From NCBI RefSeq assembly GCF_038396675.1, contig NC_088926.1, positions 16,716,001-16,780,000 of the forward strand: 64,000 nt of DNA, read 5' to 3'. Source of the DNA: Hydra vulgaris (Eukaryota > Cnidaria > Hydrozoa > Anthoathecata > Hydridae). Of the stretch, positions 1 through 9,860 are shown piece after piece. Positions within the stretch are counted from its first letter, which is position 1. Each line of letters begins with the position of its first letter. The notes below the pieces were generated by a model. That model worked only from the letters and a program-made list of their open reading frames with translations. It searched no databases and was not told the DNA's origin. The translations under genes were made by a program, and so were the position numbers.

Positions 1-1966
1 TTAGTTTATTTTTTAAGTTTAAAATTAAAATGGTTGAGCCATTTTAATTTTAAAATTTATTTAAAATTTATTTTTTAACACTATTTACAATAATTTACAA
101 TTTTAATTCTTATTTACAAATAAAATGTGTCTAGTATTAAATAATTTATTTTTGGCTTATTATTTATTTGGCTTGTGACTTCAATGTTGACATTAATAAA
201 AATTAGTAATTTTTATTACTTATAATTTTTACTGTTCATATTTTTAATTCTTATTTTCATTATTATACTTATCATTCTTTTTTTCTTTTTTTTTTGTGAG
301 GCATTTGGTTTAACCAAACAAAAGACAAAACACGATAATCTCATGTAAAGTTCTGAGTTAATTAGGAACTAAATTGTCAAAAATCGATACAAACATTTTT
401 ACTTTATGTTACAGCAAAAATTATCATTTTGATTTTTTTTTACAATTCACAGACCTGATCAGTGGAAATAGGTCATAGTCAGCAAAATACTATACAGATG
501 CTATAATAATTTAAATTTTGGCCCTAGCAACACCGATTAGAATGTAAATCTTCATTAACAGTCCATAAATGTTGCAGTTATTAAGTCTTATAAATACATT
601 TTTTTTAAATAATTAGTTTGTTATTATTTATTTAAAAATGTTCTACTTTATATTTCAGTCAAGGGGGATTTTTGGATTTTAAAAATCTTTATCTCTAGTG
701 AAAAAAATTATTTTCTAAGTATTGTGACAATCCAACTTACATATACATAGAGCAATGATATTTATTTTGTAACAGTCTTTAAGTTGATTTTTTTATTAGT
801 ACTGTAAGTTTTAAAGCAATTTCAACTCTTGGTTTTTTTGTCATTAATTGTTTAAGCTTTTACTAAATTGTTTAAGATTAGAAACAATTAGAAAATAGAA
901 AATTTTTTTCACACATGATGAGCTAAATGTGTTCAATAATTGCTCACTGATAAACTTAAAGTTAAAATTTAAAAGATAAAATAAAAATTAGACAATTAAT
1001 TTCAATATATTATTAGCTAAAAGTTAGTTTATTAATGTTTAGTTGGTTGGCGTGTTAAACAAAATTTTAAAATCTGTTGTGCGATATTGGTTCAAATCCG
1101 GACACCAAGTTGTACACCAACGCACAAAAATGTTGGTCAATAGTGAGCGTTACAACATCAGTAACAACATCTTTGGATATAAGAGCTTTGTAAAAAAAAA
1201 CTCATCATGACATTCAAAGTAAAATAAAATAAAATATAATAAATAGTTTTTAAAAGAATTAAAGTTCTGTTTTCAAGATAAATCCTTAAAACTAAATATA
1301 TATCATACAAATTAATCTAAAATAAAAATAATTAAAATAAATTGCCCCTTAAAAATGGTCCACAAAATAAAATAAAATTTTTCTTCAAATGTCTGAGAAA
1401 ACAATTATTAGAATTTTAATAAAATTTAAAGTTTTAAAAAATCTGTAATCAAAAAGGACTCTGTGCAATAATTTAACTGCAGAAGTAAACATTTTGAACT
1501 CAAGGTATCTGATATTTAGGTACCACAAGGTACATTAGCTTTAACTTAAGGAAAGAGTTTACAGTGTTTTATTCTTTGTAAACTCACTTTAATTTGAAAT
1601 ATATATTAACTAATCTACACAGAAATCAAGTTGCTAAATTTTTGATTAAAAAAATGTTGTTGTCTTAACTTGAATCTAACAATTTGTTTATTGAAATTTT
1701 TTGCTAAAGCATTATTTTTATTATAAAATATTAATAAAAATTGTATATAATAACAAAAGTTTAATAAAATAAAAAAATAAAAAGATTTAACATAATTTGC
1801 TATCAGTATTAAAAGTAATTTTTGTGAAAAAAGTTTAGAAAATAAAATTAATTAAAATGATTGTTACTTTGATGTGGTATTTACTGATGTATGTATTTTG
1901 TATTTACTCATATTTTTGTAACTATTTGTAAAGCAGGTAAGTTGAATTATTTTATTATACTATTAG
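1..1966. other. AT-rich non-coding DNA
   Basis: Very AT-rich sequence with poly(T) and poly(A) runs. Apart from a weak tRNA-like stretch near 1038-1112 I see no convincing exon or element. Upstream exons of the gene that ends at 3616 may lie here or outside the window, but no open stretch with good splice borders stood out. Confidence 0.5.
1038..1112 (+). repeat. tRNA-like SINE head, weak
   Basis: A pol III B-box-like string GGTTCAAATCC lies at 1089-1099, about 45 bp after an A-box-like stretch (AGTTGGTTGGCG, from 1041). Stems are poor, so this is not a working tRNA gene; a decayed tRNA-derived SINE fits best. The spacing and the B-box match could still be chance in AT-rich DNA. Confidence 0.3.
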
Positions 1967-2011
1967 ATCTTTAAAGAATGTGAAGATCATGAAGTTGTTC
2001 AAGTGAAATCG
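1967..2011 (+). CDS. Penultimate coding exon of an unrecognised nuclear protein
   Basis: A 45-nt open block lies between an acceptor (TATTAG, ending 1966) and a donor (GTAATT, from 2012). Read in phase 0 it encodes 15 residues, IFKECEDHEVVQVKS, and joins in phase with the open block at 3524 across a 1.5-kb intron that contains the mariner. I infer the exon from matching phase, splice signals and low A+T next to its surroundings. Upstream exons were not found and the protein family is not recognised. Confidence 0.45.
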
Positions 2012-2070
2012 GTAATTTGTTTATCTCTAAGACATAAATCTTTTACGACCATAATTTATATATATATATA

Positions 2071-3359
2071 TTAGGTAACCAAAAAAGTTCGTGCGGTTTT
2101 TGGTAATTGAATTGTTTTTAGCATTTTTTACAACACCCACATCGCACAAGGCAAGTAGCTTTGTTGCGTAATAGAACGCGTGTGTCACGCGCAGTTGCTG
2201 CATATATAGTGTAGGCTTGTAACGAGCTTACAGGAAAGGTTTTGTGTAAAGAAAGGATGGCAACCCAACCAACGATTATTCGATCTTGCTTACTTTACGA
2301 GTTCAAACTTGGAAGGAATGCAACACAAGTGGCCAAAAACATCTGCACAGCATTTGGAGAAGGTACAGTAAGTGAACCCACAGCACAGAAGTGGTTTCAG
2401 CGATTCTCTTCGGGAGATGAGTCCATCGAAGACCTGCCGCGTTCTGGACGCCCATTGTTGGTTGATGAGGATGAACTGAAGGACGCTGTCGAGTCTGACT
2501 CCAGCCAAACTTGCCAAGAACTTGCAGTGAGGTTTGCTGTGAGTGTTGAAACCATCCGCCTGCATCTGCATGCGATTGGGAAAGCGTGGAAGCTGAGTCG
2601 GTGGGTTCCGCACAAATTGTCGATCGACAACAAGAAGCAACGGCTTACGATCTGCACATCACTCTTATCACGCCACAATGTTGAGCCTTTTCTTGATCGT
2701 TTATTGACATGCGACGAAAAATGGATTGTGTACAACAATACCAAGCATTGCTACCATTGGTTGTCCCCCGATGACCCCATCCCAAAGACACCCAAGCCCA
2801 ATCTCCACGAGCGGAAGGTTTTGCTCTGCATTTGGTGGACTACAACTGGTGTGGTGCATTACGAGTTGCTCCCAACAGGCCAAACCATTACTGGACTGGT
2901 CTACTCAGCACAGCTGCAACGAGTTCACGACCTGTTGCTTGTAAAGCAGCCTGCACTGGTGCACAGGAGAGGAGTTCTGCTTCTCCACGACAATGCGAGA
3001 CCGCACACCGCTCGCGTGACTCAGGACAAGCTCCAAAGCCTTGGTTGGGAGAGTTTGCCTCATCCACCATACTCGCCAGACCTCTCCCCTACTGATTTCC
3101 ATTTTTTCCTTTCCCTGGGAAATCATTTAAAAGGACAGCAGTTCCGAGACCAGGACGCGGTTGAAATGGAGTTGAAAGCTTTTATAGACTCAAAGGACCG
3201 AGAATTTTTTAGAAGTGGAATAAATAAGCTTGTTTTACGTTGGGAAAAGGTTTAAGATGCTAATGGTGACTATTTTGATGAATAAATGTACTTACTTTTG
3301 TCGTTTTGTGTGTTTTTATTATATACGGAAAAACTGCACGAACTTTTTTGGTTACCTGA
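2071..3359 (+). mobile_element. mariner transposon, apparently full length
   Basis: A 1289-bp element. Terminal inverted repeats are seen directly: the left end starts TTAGGTAACCAAAAAAG and the right end, reverse-complemented, starts TCAGGTAACCAAAAAAG, with similarity over about 34 bp. A TA flanks it at 2069-2070 and at 3360-3361, the expected Tc1/mariner target duplication; the left TA is the end of a (TA)n tract. One transposase ORF fills the middle. The element lies in the last intron of the gene ending at 3616, in the same orientation. It is richer in G+C than the DNA around it, which suggests recent arrival. Confidence 0.93.
2242..3255 (+). CDS. mariner transposase
   Basis: 337 residues, close to the usual length of about 345 for mariner transposases, which cut and paste the element at TA sites. 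An N-terminal paired-type helix-turn-helix region (about residues 10-110) is followed by the WVPHKL linker motif. The catalytic triad is complete: Asp158 in TCDEKW, Asp250 in HDNARPH and Asp285 in SPTDFHFF. Asp250 and Asp285 are 34 residues apart, so this is the D34D signature. No stop or frameshift is seen. Met6 (2257) could be the true start instead of Met1. The frame is intact, so the protein may be functional; this is not shown by sequence alone. Confidence 0.93.
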   Translation: MCKERMATQPTIIRSCLLYEFKLGRNATQVAKNICTAFGEGTVSEPTAQKWFQRFSSGDESIEDLPRSGRPLLVDEDELKDAVESDSSQTCQELAVRFAVSVETIRLHLHAIGKAWKLSRWVPHKLSIDNKKQRLTICTSLLSRHNVEPFLDRLLTCDEKWIVYNNTKHCYHWLSPDDPIPKTPKPNLHERKVLLCIWWTTTGVVHYELLPTGQTITGLVYSAQLQRVHDLLLVKQPALVHRRGVLLLHDNARPHTARVTQDKLQSLGWESLPHPPYSPDLSPTDFHFFLSLGNHLKGQQFRDQDAVEMELKAFIDSKDREFFRSGINKLVLRWEKV

Positions 3360-3523
3360 TAATTTTGATCTATGAAGTTATCGGCCATTTCTTTTTAGAG
3401 CTCTTTCTCACTGGATCTTTTTAGTATTTGAATCGTTAAACATTTTTCTGTTTATTATATTTTTCCATGTCCTTTTTGCATTTTAAACTAAATGTTTAAT
3501 AATAGAAGTAAAATTCTTTTTAG

Positions 3524-3616
3524 GCTGTAAAAAGAAAACGTGAGGTAGCAGTGAAGGGCCAACAAACGCTAGATGCACTTTTTTCTCTTCAAACAAGCAA
3601 AAAGAAGAAAGAGTAG
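3524..3616 (+). CDS. Terminal coding exon with PIP-box-like motif
   Basis: An acceptor (TTCTTTTTAG, ending 3523) opens a 30-codon frame ending at TAG 3614-3616, with AATAAA-like strings near 3705-3720. It encodes a basic stretch (VKRKREVAVKG), then QQTLDALFS, then a lysine-rich tail. QQTLDALF resembles the PCNA-interacting PIP box (Q-x-x-hydrophobic-x-x-aromatic-aromatic), but Leu stands where the first aromatic is expected. Together with the basic clusters this suggests a nuclear replication or repair protein. The family is not recognised and the role is inference. Confidence 0.5.
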   Translation, partial: AVKRKREVAVKGQQTLDALFSLQTSKKKKE

Positions 3617-3889
3617 CTGTTACTCAAGTAAATTGTTAGATTAATTTAAATAAGAAAAATTTTAATTGTAGTAAATAGAGAACTATTTACAAAGGCAGGT
3701 CAAAAGTAAAATAAATAATAAAATAATGAATAGCTTTTAACAGTCCAATCCTTTTTGAGGAAGGTGTGGCTTTAATGCAGCACGGTACAGTTAAAGACCT
3801 TTGCATCTTTAACTTGTATAGGCACTATAATTCGCACTAACAATCGTGCTAGGGGGCAGTTGAATAAGCATTTATGATTTTTAAATATG

Positions 3890-4433
3890 CATGTCCTTCG
3901 CAGCTAAATGGTTATCATGTTGTCAGTTTTTAGAGTGGTTGTTCTTGGTCTTCCACAGTATTATTCTAAAATGTCAACTTGATATGATATCAAGAACAGT
4001 TGTCTTAGACATCATTAAATGTGCAGCAATCATTTTCAGACTTAATGCAACCATTTGTTCAGACATGCCATCAATCATTTGTTCAGACTTGCTATCAATC
4101 ATTTGTTCAGACTTGCCACCAATCATTTGTTCCGATTTGCCATCAATCATTTGTTCAGACTTGCCAACAATTGTTTGTTCAGATTTGCCATCTTCCATTA
4201 GAAGTTGTACTTATGAACGTTTGGCAAGTGATGTTGTAGCTATGGCTAAGTTTAAGACAATAGTTATTGAATTTAATGTAAATAGAGCGTATAAAATATT
4301 TTCCTATTGATTGGTAATTACGCAATTACACACGCAACATGTGATTGCTTAGTGTGTTGTTAACAAATATTTTGTATCTGTAAATAACTATCTATAATAG
4401 TTATTAGTGATCGGAACTTTTTGGCCATAACTG
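3890..4433 (-). pseudogene. Tc1-like transposon remnant
   Basis: On the minus strand a short frame carries a helix-turn-helix typical of the Tc1 transposase N terminus (around SLKMIAAHLMMSKTTVLDI, 3990-4050). A GRPRTTT motif, the AT-hook-like linker of Tc1 proteins, follows near 3945 in another frame. The start of the element is a terminal repeat reading CAGTTATGGCCAAAAAG on the minus strand (end at 4433), next to a TA at 4434-4435. The catalytic DDE domain is missing and no matching right end was found, so this is a truncated relic. Confidence 0.65.
4057..4199 (-). repeat. 24-bp minisatellite inside the Tc1 remnant
   Basis: Six units of 24 bp (starts 4057, 4081, 4105, 4129, 4153, 4177), all similar to GTTCAGACTTGCCATCAA plus six more bases. 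Because 24 is a multiple of three, the minus-strand frame stays open and reads as an eight-residue repeat, KSEQMIDG with variants, just before the helix-turn-helix. Confidence 0.85.
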
Positions 4434-4711
4434 TATGTTTGCTAAGTGATCCAATTTTCTCCACTCTTCTGAATAAAACGAATGGAACACTTTTTAGCAT
4501 GAACCAATTATATTGACCCAAAGGTCAGCAGTTATTAAAAAAATAGAAATAAAAGTTTCACATTTATTAAGCATATCCTAGTCAAGCAATTATTTATTTC
4601 ATAAAATAAAGGAGTTTTTTAAACATTAAATAAGTTTTCCAATTCAAGATTAGAATTAAACTAGTAAGTTATTTAAAGACCTAAGTTATTATGACATCTA
4701 AAAATTGTATT

Positions 4712-4853
4712 TTATTGCTTTGTTGTGATGTTTAATATGTTTTGTTGCGATGTTTAGTACATGTTAATTTGTTACGCTTGCGTACATGTTTTGTTGTGGT
4801 ATTTACATGTTTTGTTGTGATGTTTACATACATGTTTTGTTGTGATGTTTAAT
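4712..4853 (+). repeat. Minisatellite, left half (TTTTGTTGTGATGTTTA family)
   Basis: Five to six imperfect units built on TTTTGTTGTGATGTTTA, separated by ACATG or AATATG. The same unit resumes at 7301, directly beyond the transposon at 4857-7300. Confidence 0.75.
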
Positions 4854-5289
4854 ATATGAAGAGCTTGTTTTCAGAACGCGTTAAGCGTTGTTTTCGAAAA
4901 TTGTGTTAACTGCTCATTATTATTTAAAAAAAAACATACTTTTAAGTCATGTTAGCAACTATTCGTTCAGAATTTTATTGCAATACCAACAAAGTGTCAC
5001 AGGATGCTTCTATACTATCAATGCTTAATATAGTTAGTATTAAAAGAGTGAAAAATAATGAGCGAAAAATGTTAAGCACTATGAGCATTTTTAAGTACTT
5101 TTTATGCATTGAAGGATACAAAATACGAGTTTGCCAAACTTCATTTTGTTCGGTATTGTGTAGGTGTACAAGTTTTTTACTTTTAGTTATGCATAATTTG
5201 CATAAGTTATGCATTTATTTGTTGAAAAAATGTTTTAATGACAAAAGTCAATCTTTATTTATATTATGTAGCCATAAATCCTGATAGAC

Positions 5290-6730
5290 TTATAAGGATT
5301 GAAAGACACTGTTATGAGCATGGAACAAACAGACCTAAAAATAGAGGAGGAGACAGGAAGTAAGCAACTTTTTCTGAAATGAAAGAAGCTATTAAAAACC
5401 ATATTCAGACTTTTACATGCAGGGCAAGTCATTATGGAAAAAAAAGTGCTCTTGGGCATAATTATTTGCCCTTTGATTTGAATGTAAAGCGCCAATTTTT
5501 TTACCAATTTTTTTTTGATAAAAATAATACAACTATTGCTCAAAATGTGGGCTATCATTATTATTATGAAGTATTTATAAATCATTACAATTTAACATTT
5601 GGATACCCAGCAACAGCTATATGTTCTACATGTCAATCGAAGGAACGCAAGAAAAGTTTACAGTTTGCTTAATGATATCCGCCCAAATGACGTGATTATC
5701 AGCTTTAACATGATGGAGAATCTTGTAATACCGAAATTATCAATAGGAGAAGCCTACTGTTCTCAGTAGCTTTATTTATATGTTTTAAGTATTGTTATTC
5801 ACAGGGTAATAAATCTCAGTCTGTTAACGATATTTTTTTTTTTATTTGGCTAGAGTGTGAGAATAAGAAAGATTCAAGTATGATCTGTTCACCTGTACAA
5901 CATCTATTAAATAATGATCTAATAGATAAGTGTTCTGATGTTTCATCACTGTTTTCTGATTCATGCTATGCGCAGAACAAAAAAAAAAAAAATATGGCAT
6001 CTATACTTCTTGCTCTAAGAAAGCAATGTTTTAAGAAACTGCATATTACCAACCCTTGGAATTAGTAAAAATAAGGTCGCCATTAATTTGCCGACCTCAA
6101 TCATTTAGAGATCGGGATCAGGTCAGCAAAAGAAATTTGATACAAAGGTCTTACGATAAAATATAGAAACGAGGTCGGCAATATTTTGCCTCAAACACTT
6201 CTAGGTTGGTGTTGCCGAATGCCGACCCTAATTCCGAGGGCTGATATTACACATACATTTTCAGAACGTGGGCACTCATATCTGCCAGCAGATCGTGAGT
6301 TTATTAGAGATGATAGAGATTCTAGAACCAAATGAATACATAAACTTACCTAGCCGACATAGAAAAGTTATGGTTTATGGGCTAGACTCATCAGCACTTG
6401 ATTTCAAATCAGAAGTGAAAAAGTTTGTCATGAACACAAAAACATTTAAAATCAGTGAAGCAAAAAAATTCCTTATTTATTCTGACAAGCTAGAAGTAGT
6501 TGCACGCAGTTACCATTCTGACCCCAAATCACACAGCCTTTTTAAAAAAGAGAAGAAATGGGACAATACCGACCAAAATATTTGGAATTAAAGAACTGTG
6601 TTAAGCTTATTAAAAACGAAGATAATCTGTCTCGTAGGAGTAGAAGACAGAATACTTTCCATGTATAAAACACTACTCTGTAATGCCACTGAAAAAGTTT
6701 CTAACTTTAGTGAAGAAGATAGTTCATAAC
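5290..6730 (+). pseudogene. Decayed DDE-like transposase, split by a MITE
   Basis: Successive plus-strand frames keep the order of one transposase-like protein. First comes a region with ESHY/YLP-type features (SHYGKKSALGHNYLPFDLNV, 5430-5490) and a C-x-x-C (ICSTC, near 5620). Next is a strand ending NLVIPKL (near 5730), then SDSCYAQNKKKKN (near 5960), and beyond the MITE RGHSYLPADREF (6266-6302). A basic tail GQYRPKYLELKN ends near 6600. In-frame stops and shifts between these blocks show it is dead. SD-x-C-x-x-QNKN and RGHS-x-LP-x-DR are motifs I associate with DDE-type transposases of invertebrate genomes. The superfamily name is uncertain. Confidence 0.6.
6050..6243. mobile_element. MITE, copy 1 (CAACCCTYGGAATTAG ends)
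   Basis: 194 bp with 16-bp inverted ends: left CAACCCTTGGAATTAG; right, reverse-complemented, CAGCCCTCGGAATTAG. The 7-bp duplication ATATTAC lies at 6043-6049 and 6244-6250. It sits inside the transposase at 5290-6730, and that frame continues correctly if the MITE and one duplication are skipped. No coding capacity. A second copy lies at 55255-55464. Confidence 0.88.
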
Positions 6731-7300
6731 TTCATTAAAATTTTTTAGCTGTGAGTTCTTTTAGGTTGCATTATCTGATGTCTAAATATTAAATTAGACA
6801 AACTTTTGAATTTGTTTTATTAAATCAAAAGCGCTGGTTTATGACAAGAGTCATAAACTACTATTTTATACGCTTTTAGTTACCTATGTGAGTTGTTTAA
6901 AAAATTTTAAAATAATTATTTATATTAAATAATATCAAATAACGATGTTATAAAAACAATATAATAAATATAGTAAAATCCGTGCTTTGCAAGTAGATTT
7001 TAGAATACATAACACAATATTTATTAAAGAAATAAATTAAAATGGATATAAAGTGTTTTGTTAAAAAGCAATATTTGGATATAAAGCGTTTTGAAATAAA
7101 ACAAAAATAACGACTGAAAATAAATATTGATTTTATCAAGATTTATTTCAGTAGTCATCGTAGTCTTATTGATAAAATACATGTTTAACTAAATCAATAA
7201 TTGGTCATTCCAAATTATTTAATTTCTTTACGTAGGAAAAAGATCGATTTTCTCAAAACCCAAAATTTGGATTTACTGCGTTTTGAAAATGAGCTCTTCA

Positions 7301-7390
7301 TATGTTTTGTTGTGATGTTTACACACATATTTTGTTGTTTTGTTTAATACATGTTTTTGTTGTGAAATTTACTTACATGTTTTTATTTTT
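7301..7390 (+). repeat. Minisatellite, right half
   Basis: Three to four imperfect units of the array seen at 4712-4853 (TTTTGTTGTGATGTTTA type). This is the part of the array lying beyond the inserted transposon. Confidence 0.7.
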
Positions 7391-7399
7391 ATATACATA

Positions 7400-7541
7400 T
7401 CGTACACCCAGATCATTTTACAAAATGACAGATACAAATGGCACTCTTAGTTGGAAAAATTATTAAAAACTTAAAACTTCAACCCTGATTTTCTCAGTTT
7501 GACACTTTTTGACTTGTGCCACCCTTGATCTGGGTGTACGA
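7400..7541. mobile_element. MITE with TA duplication
   Basis: 142 bp with inverted ends TCGTACACCCAGATCA, perfect over 16 bp, flanked by TA at 7398-7399 and 7542-7543. The TA duplication suggests mobilisation by a Tc1/mariner-type enzyme. It does not encode protein. Confidence 0.85.
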
Positions 7542-8047
7542 TATAATTGTCTGTTATTTCATTAAGTACATTGTGTGCAGTGGAATTAAATTTGCTTTTA
7601 CCAATCCACTACGGCTTTTTATGAAAAAAGTCGTAATGTTCATAATGCGACACTTTTTTTCAATGCAGTATATCCTTTTTAAAATTCACGAAATGCGATA
7701 AAATTACAAGTGTTTTTGTCAAAAGGTAACTTTTTTGCATTAACATGTTTGTTATTCGACAAGGAAGTACCTATATTTTCACTAAAAATGTTTTGTTGAA
7801 CAGAAATCTTACTTCCCCACTCACGTTTCATAACAACTTTTAATTAAAATGCGAGATAAGAAGAAAACAGTAAAGAATTTCATTCATTAGGAAATTTTAG
7901 AGGCTTTATCGCATTTCTAAGTAACTTTAAATTTATCTGAATGTTAAAATTCTGGTTGGCGTCAATTTTTTCAGGTTCGTATATATACAGCATTAAAAAA
8001 AAAACAAGTTTTTTGCCATATTAAAAAAACATTGCATCATATGGTAT

Positions 8048-8127
8048 GGTACTGAACTGTACCTACTGATCGGCTTTTTTTTTCAATGCAAAAAAAAAAA
8101 GCCGATTAGTAGGTACAGTTCAGTACC
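8048..8127. repeat. Long hairpin, 35-bp arms
   Basis: The arms begin GGTACTGAACTGTACC and pair with the reverse complement at 8093-8127, with about two mismatches and a short A-rich loop. No gene is nearby. A foldback MITE remnant is likely. Confidence 0.75.
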
Positions 8128-8694
8128 AATGTTTTTTGGTGTTGAAAAGTTGTTGTTTTTTTGCTTCTAGATTACTAAACCTATATTCTTTCGTGAAACA
8201 TCGAAAGTATGAACAGATGCTGCTATAAAGTATTGGTCTTCTGATACAAATGGGCGCAATTTCTGGTCTCTTGGATACAACTGGGCACTGTTATTCAATC
8301 CGTTGACGCAGTAATTCAATTTTTTTTCCGCTATTCTTACCGCAATAGAGGCATTTGAAGCAATATATAAAAAATACGCTGTACGACTATTTACGATAAA
8401 AGTTTTTTATGTTTTTACTTAATATTTTCTGTTTACCAAATACTTGTTGCAAAAAGCCATGCAATCCAAAAGTACTGATATTTATCAAATGAAGTAAAAA
8501 TAGTTTATTAAAGTTTAAATAAAGAGGGTTTTTTTTTTAGAAACTAGGTCAAAATTTTATTGAAATATAAAAAGTTAAATCACCTTAACAAAAAAATTTC
8601 AATTCAAATTTTAAAACCATATTTAAATTCTCCATAATTTTCTACAACTTTCAGTAACTCCCCAATTTTTTTCTTAAAAAAAATCCAAAAATTT

Positions 8695-8810
8695 TTAACC
8701 TGTGGACCCCTGGCTTAACCTGTGGTTAAGTCAGGGGTCTACAGGTTAAAAAATCCTGCACGATTTTTTAACCTGTAGACCCCTGAGGAGTCCACGGACC
8801 ACAGGTTAAA
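8695..8810. repeat. Nested palindromes (AACCTGTGGACCCCTG)
   Basis: TTAACCTGTGGACCCCTG (8695-8712) pairs with its near reverse complement at 8732-8749. A second palindrome follows at 8749-8770, and a third copy of the arm lies at 8769-8807. The three overlap as alternating arms of one structure. Confidence 0.75.
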
Positions 8811-8842
8811 AAATAAGATGTGTGGTACATGAACCCCCAAAA

Positions 8843-8891
8843 AGCATCTGTTGCTTTTGTAGTTTTGGAAACTACAAAAGCGACAGATGCT
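8843..8891. repeat. Hairpin, 23-bp arms
   Basis: AGCATCTGTTGCTTTTGTAG (from 8843) pairs with its complement ending at 8891, around a loop of about 3 bp and with one mismatch. It directly follows the nested palindromes and may belong to the same foldback element. Confidence 0.75.
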
Positions 8892-8949
8892 TTTAGTGTG
8901 ATAAAAAGTTTTCTTGCAAGACATGACGTTGATTAAAAAAATAAGCTAG

Positions 8950-9290
8950 ACAGTTTGTGTATAGATGGAGCACCTACGATTCTTGGACTTCTGGTTTTGA
9001 AGCATTGGAACAGGAAGAGGTTCCTAATGTTACAATAGCTCATTGCTTCTTACACCGACTTGCATTAGCATAACAAATTTGCTTACATTCTTGAAAAAAG
9101 TTATGACCACGTGTATTAAAATAATTAAACTCGTAAGAGCCAGAGCTTTGAACCACCGGTTGGGATCTGACAACGAAGCAAATCAATAATGATTTAATTG
9201 GTATGAGATCCAAAACAGTATTGCGAGTTGAATTTCATGCAAAGGATATTTCTCTTGGTGTAGTTTAGGACAAGCTTACTTACTTCTTGT
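8950..9290 (+). pseudogene. hAT-type (ZBED/SCAND3-like) transposase fragment
   Basis: Across shifted frames the plus strand shows CIDGAPTILG (near 8965), then HCFLHRLALA (near 9040-9070), then a region rich in Ile, Lys and Arg with RARALNHRL (near 9145). DGAP-x-x-xG followed by HC-x-x-HR is the usual order in ZBED-type hAT proteins. Stops and shifts show decay, and only the middle of the protein is present. Confidence 0.6.
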
Positions 9291-9539
9291 TAAATGAGCA
9301 TTGTCCATATTATTTCTGTTTGCTACTACCAAGGTCGTGTTAATAGATGGACGTTTAACTCATTGTTTAAAAACCAAAATATGCGCGCTTGCAAATAATA
9401 GGAAACAGTTGCGTCACGCGGAAATACTTATATATGATTATACGTCAAAATGACAACTATCTCGTCTATTTGTTTATATAAAAAAACTTTATTACGCAAA
9501 GTATCGTATTAACAGCGTTGATAAATACCGTAAATCTTC

Positions 9540-9860
9540 TCGCCTCCGCTTTTCTTTCGCAGCAGACGGAAGAAAAGCGGAGACGATCAATTTTTAGCGG
9601 CAAAATGTTCTTTCTTCCGCCTCCAGTGGTTTCCGCCTTTCTATTCCAGAAGAAATTTTGGGGGCAAAGCCATTTGGAGGCCGCCCCCAATGACTTCTGC
9701 CTCTTAACTGGCGGCGGCCGTCAAAATGGAGGCGGAAATTATTGTCTCCCGCCGGCGGATGTAATGAAAAATAATTGCTCGTTTGCTTTAAAGCAATTAA
9801 ATATTAACTAGAAACAAATGTTAAATACTTGACATCAAGTTTCATTTTATATGATTGTTT
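9540..9860 (+). repeat. GC-richer dispersed repeat, copy A
   Basis: A stretch much richer in G+C than its flanks, with GGAGGC/GCCTCC-type repeats (short inverted pairs around 9540-9590 and 9610-9750). It is similar, in inverted orientation, to 17335-17695. Both share GCGGCAAAATGTTCTTTCTT and, at the other side, a tail ending in TTAAATACTTGACATCAA. Open frames in it look incidental. Confidence 0.7.

Larger units (their letters stand above)
4857..7300 (+). mobile_element. 2.4-kb DNA transposon inserted in a minisatellite
   Basis: Inverted ends are seen: left TGAAGAGCTTGTTTTCAGAA (from 4857) and the right end, reverse-complemented, TGAAGAGCTCATTTTCAAAA (from 7300). The flanks are TATAT-like, so the target duplication is TA or ATAT. 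The DNA on both sides is one minisatellite, so the insertion split the array. The inside encodes a decayed DDE-like transposase on the plus strand and carries a second insertion, the MITE at 6050-6243. A 4-bp AT duplication would suit a Sola-type element, a family known from Hydra, but I could not verify this. Confidence 0.7.

Noticed and set aside
4949..5284. 111-codon plus frame as a separate gene
   Set aside because: It lies within the 4857-7300 transposon, shows no recognisable domain, and ends just before the transposase-like region.
9466..9811. Two opposed open frames in the GC-richer block, similar to ones at 17385-17688
   Set aside because: They exist because the block is repeated and GC-rich. 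They have no known domain, and the similarity is at DNA level in both strands.
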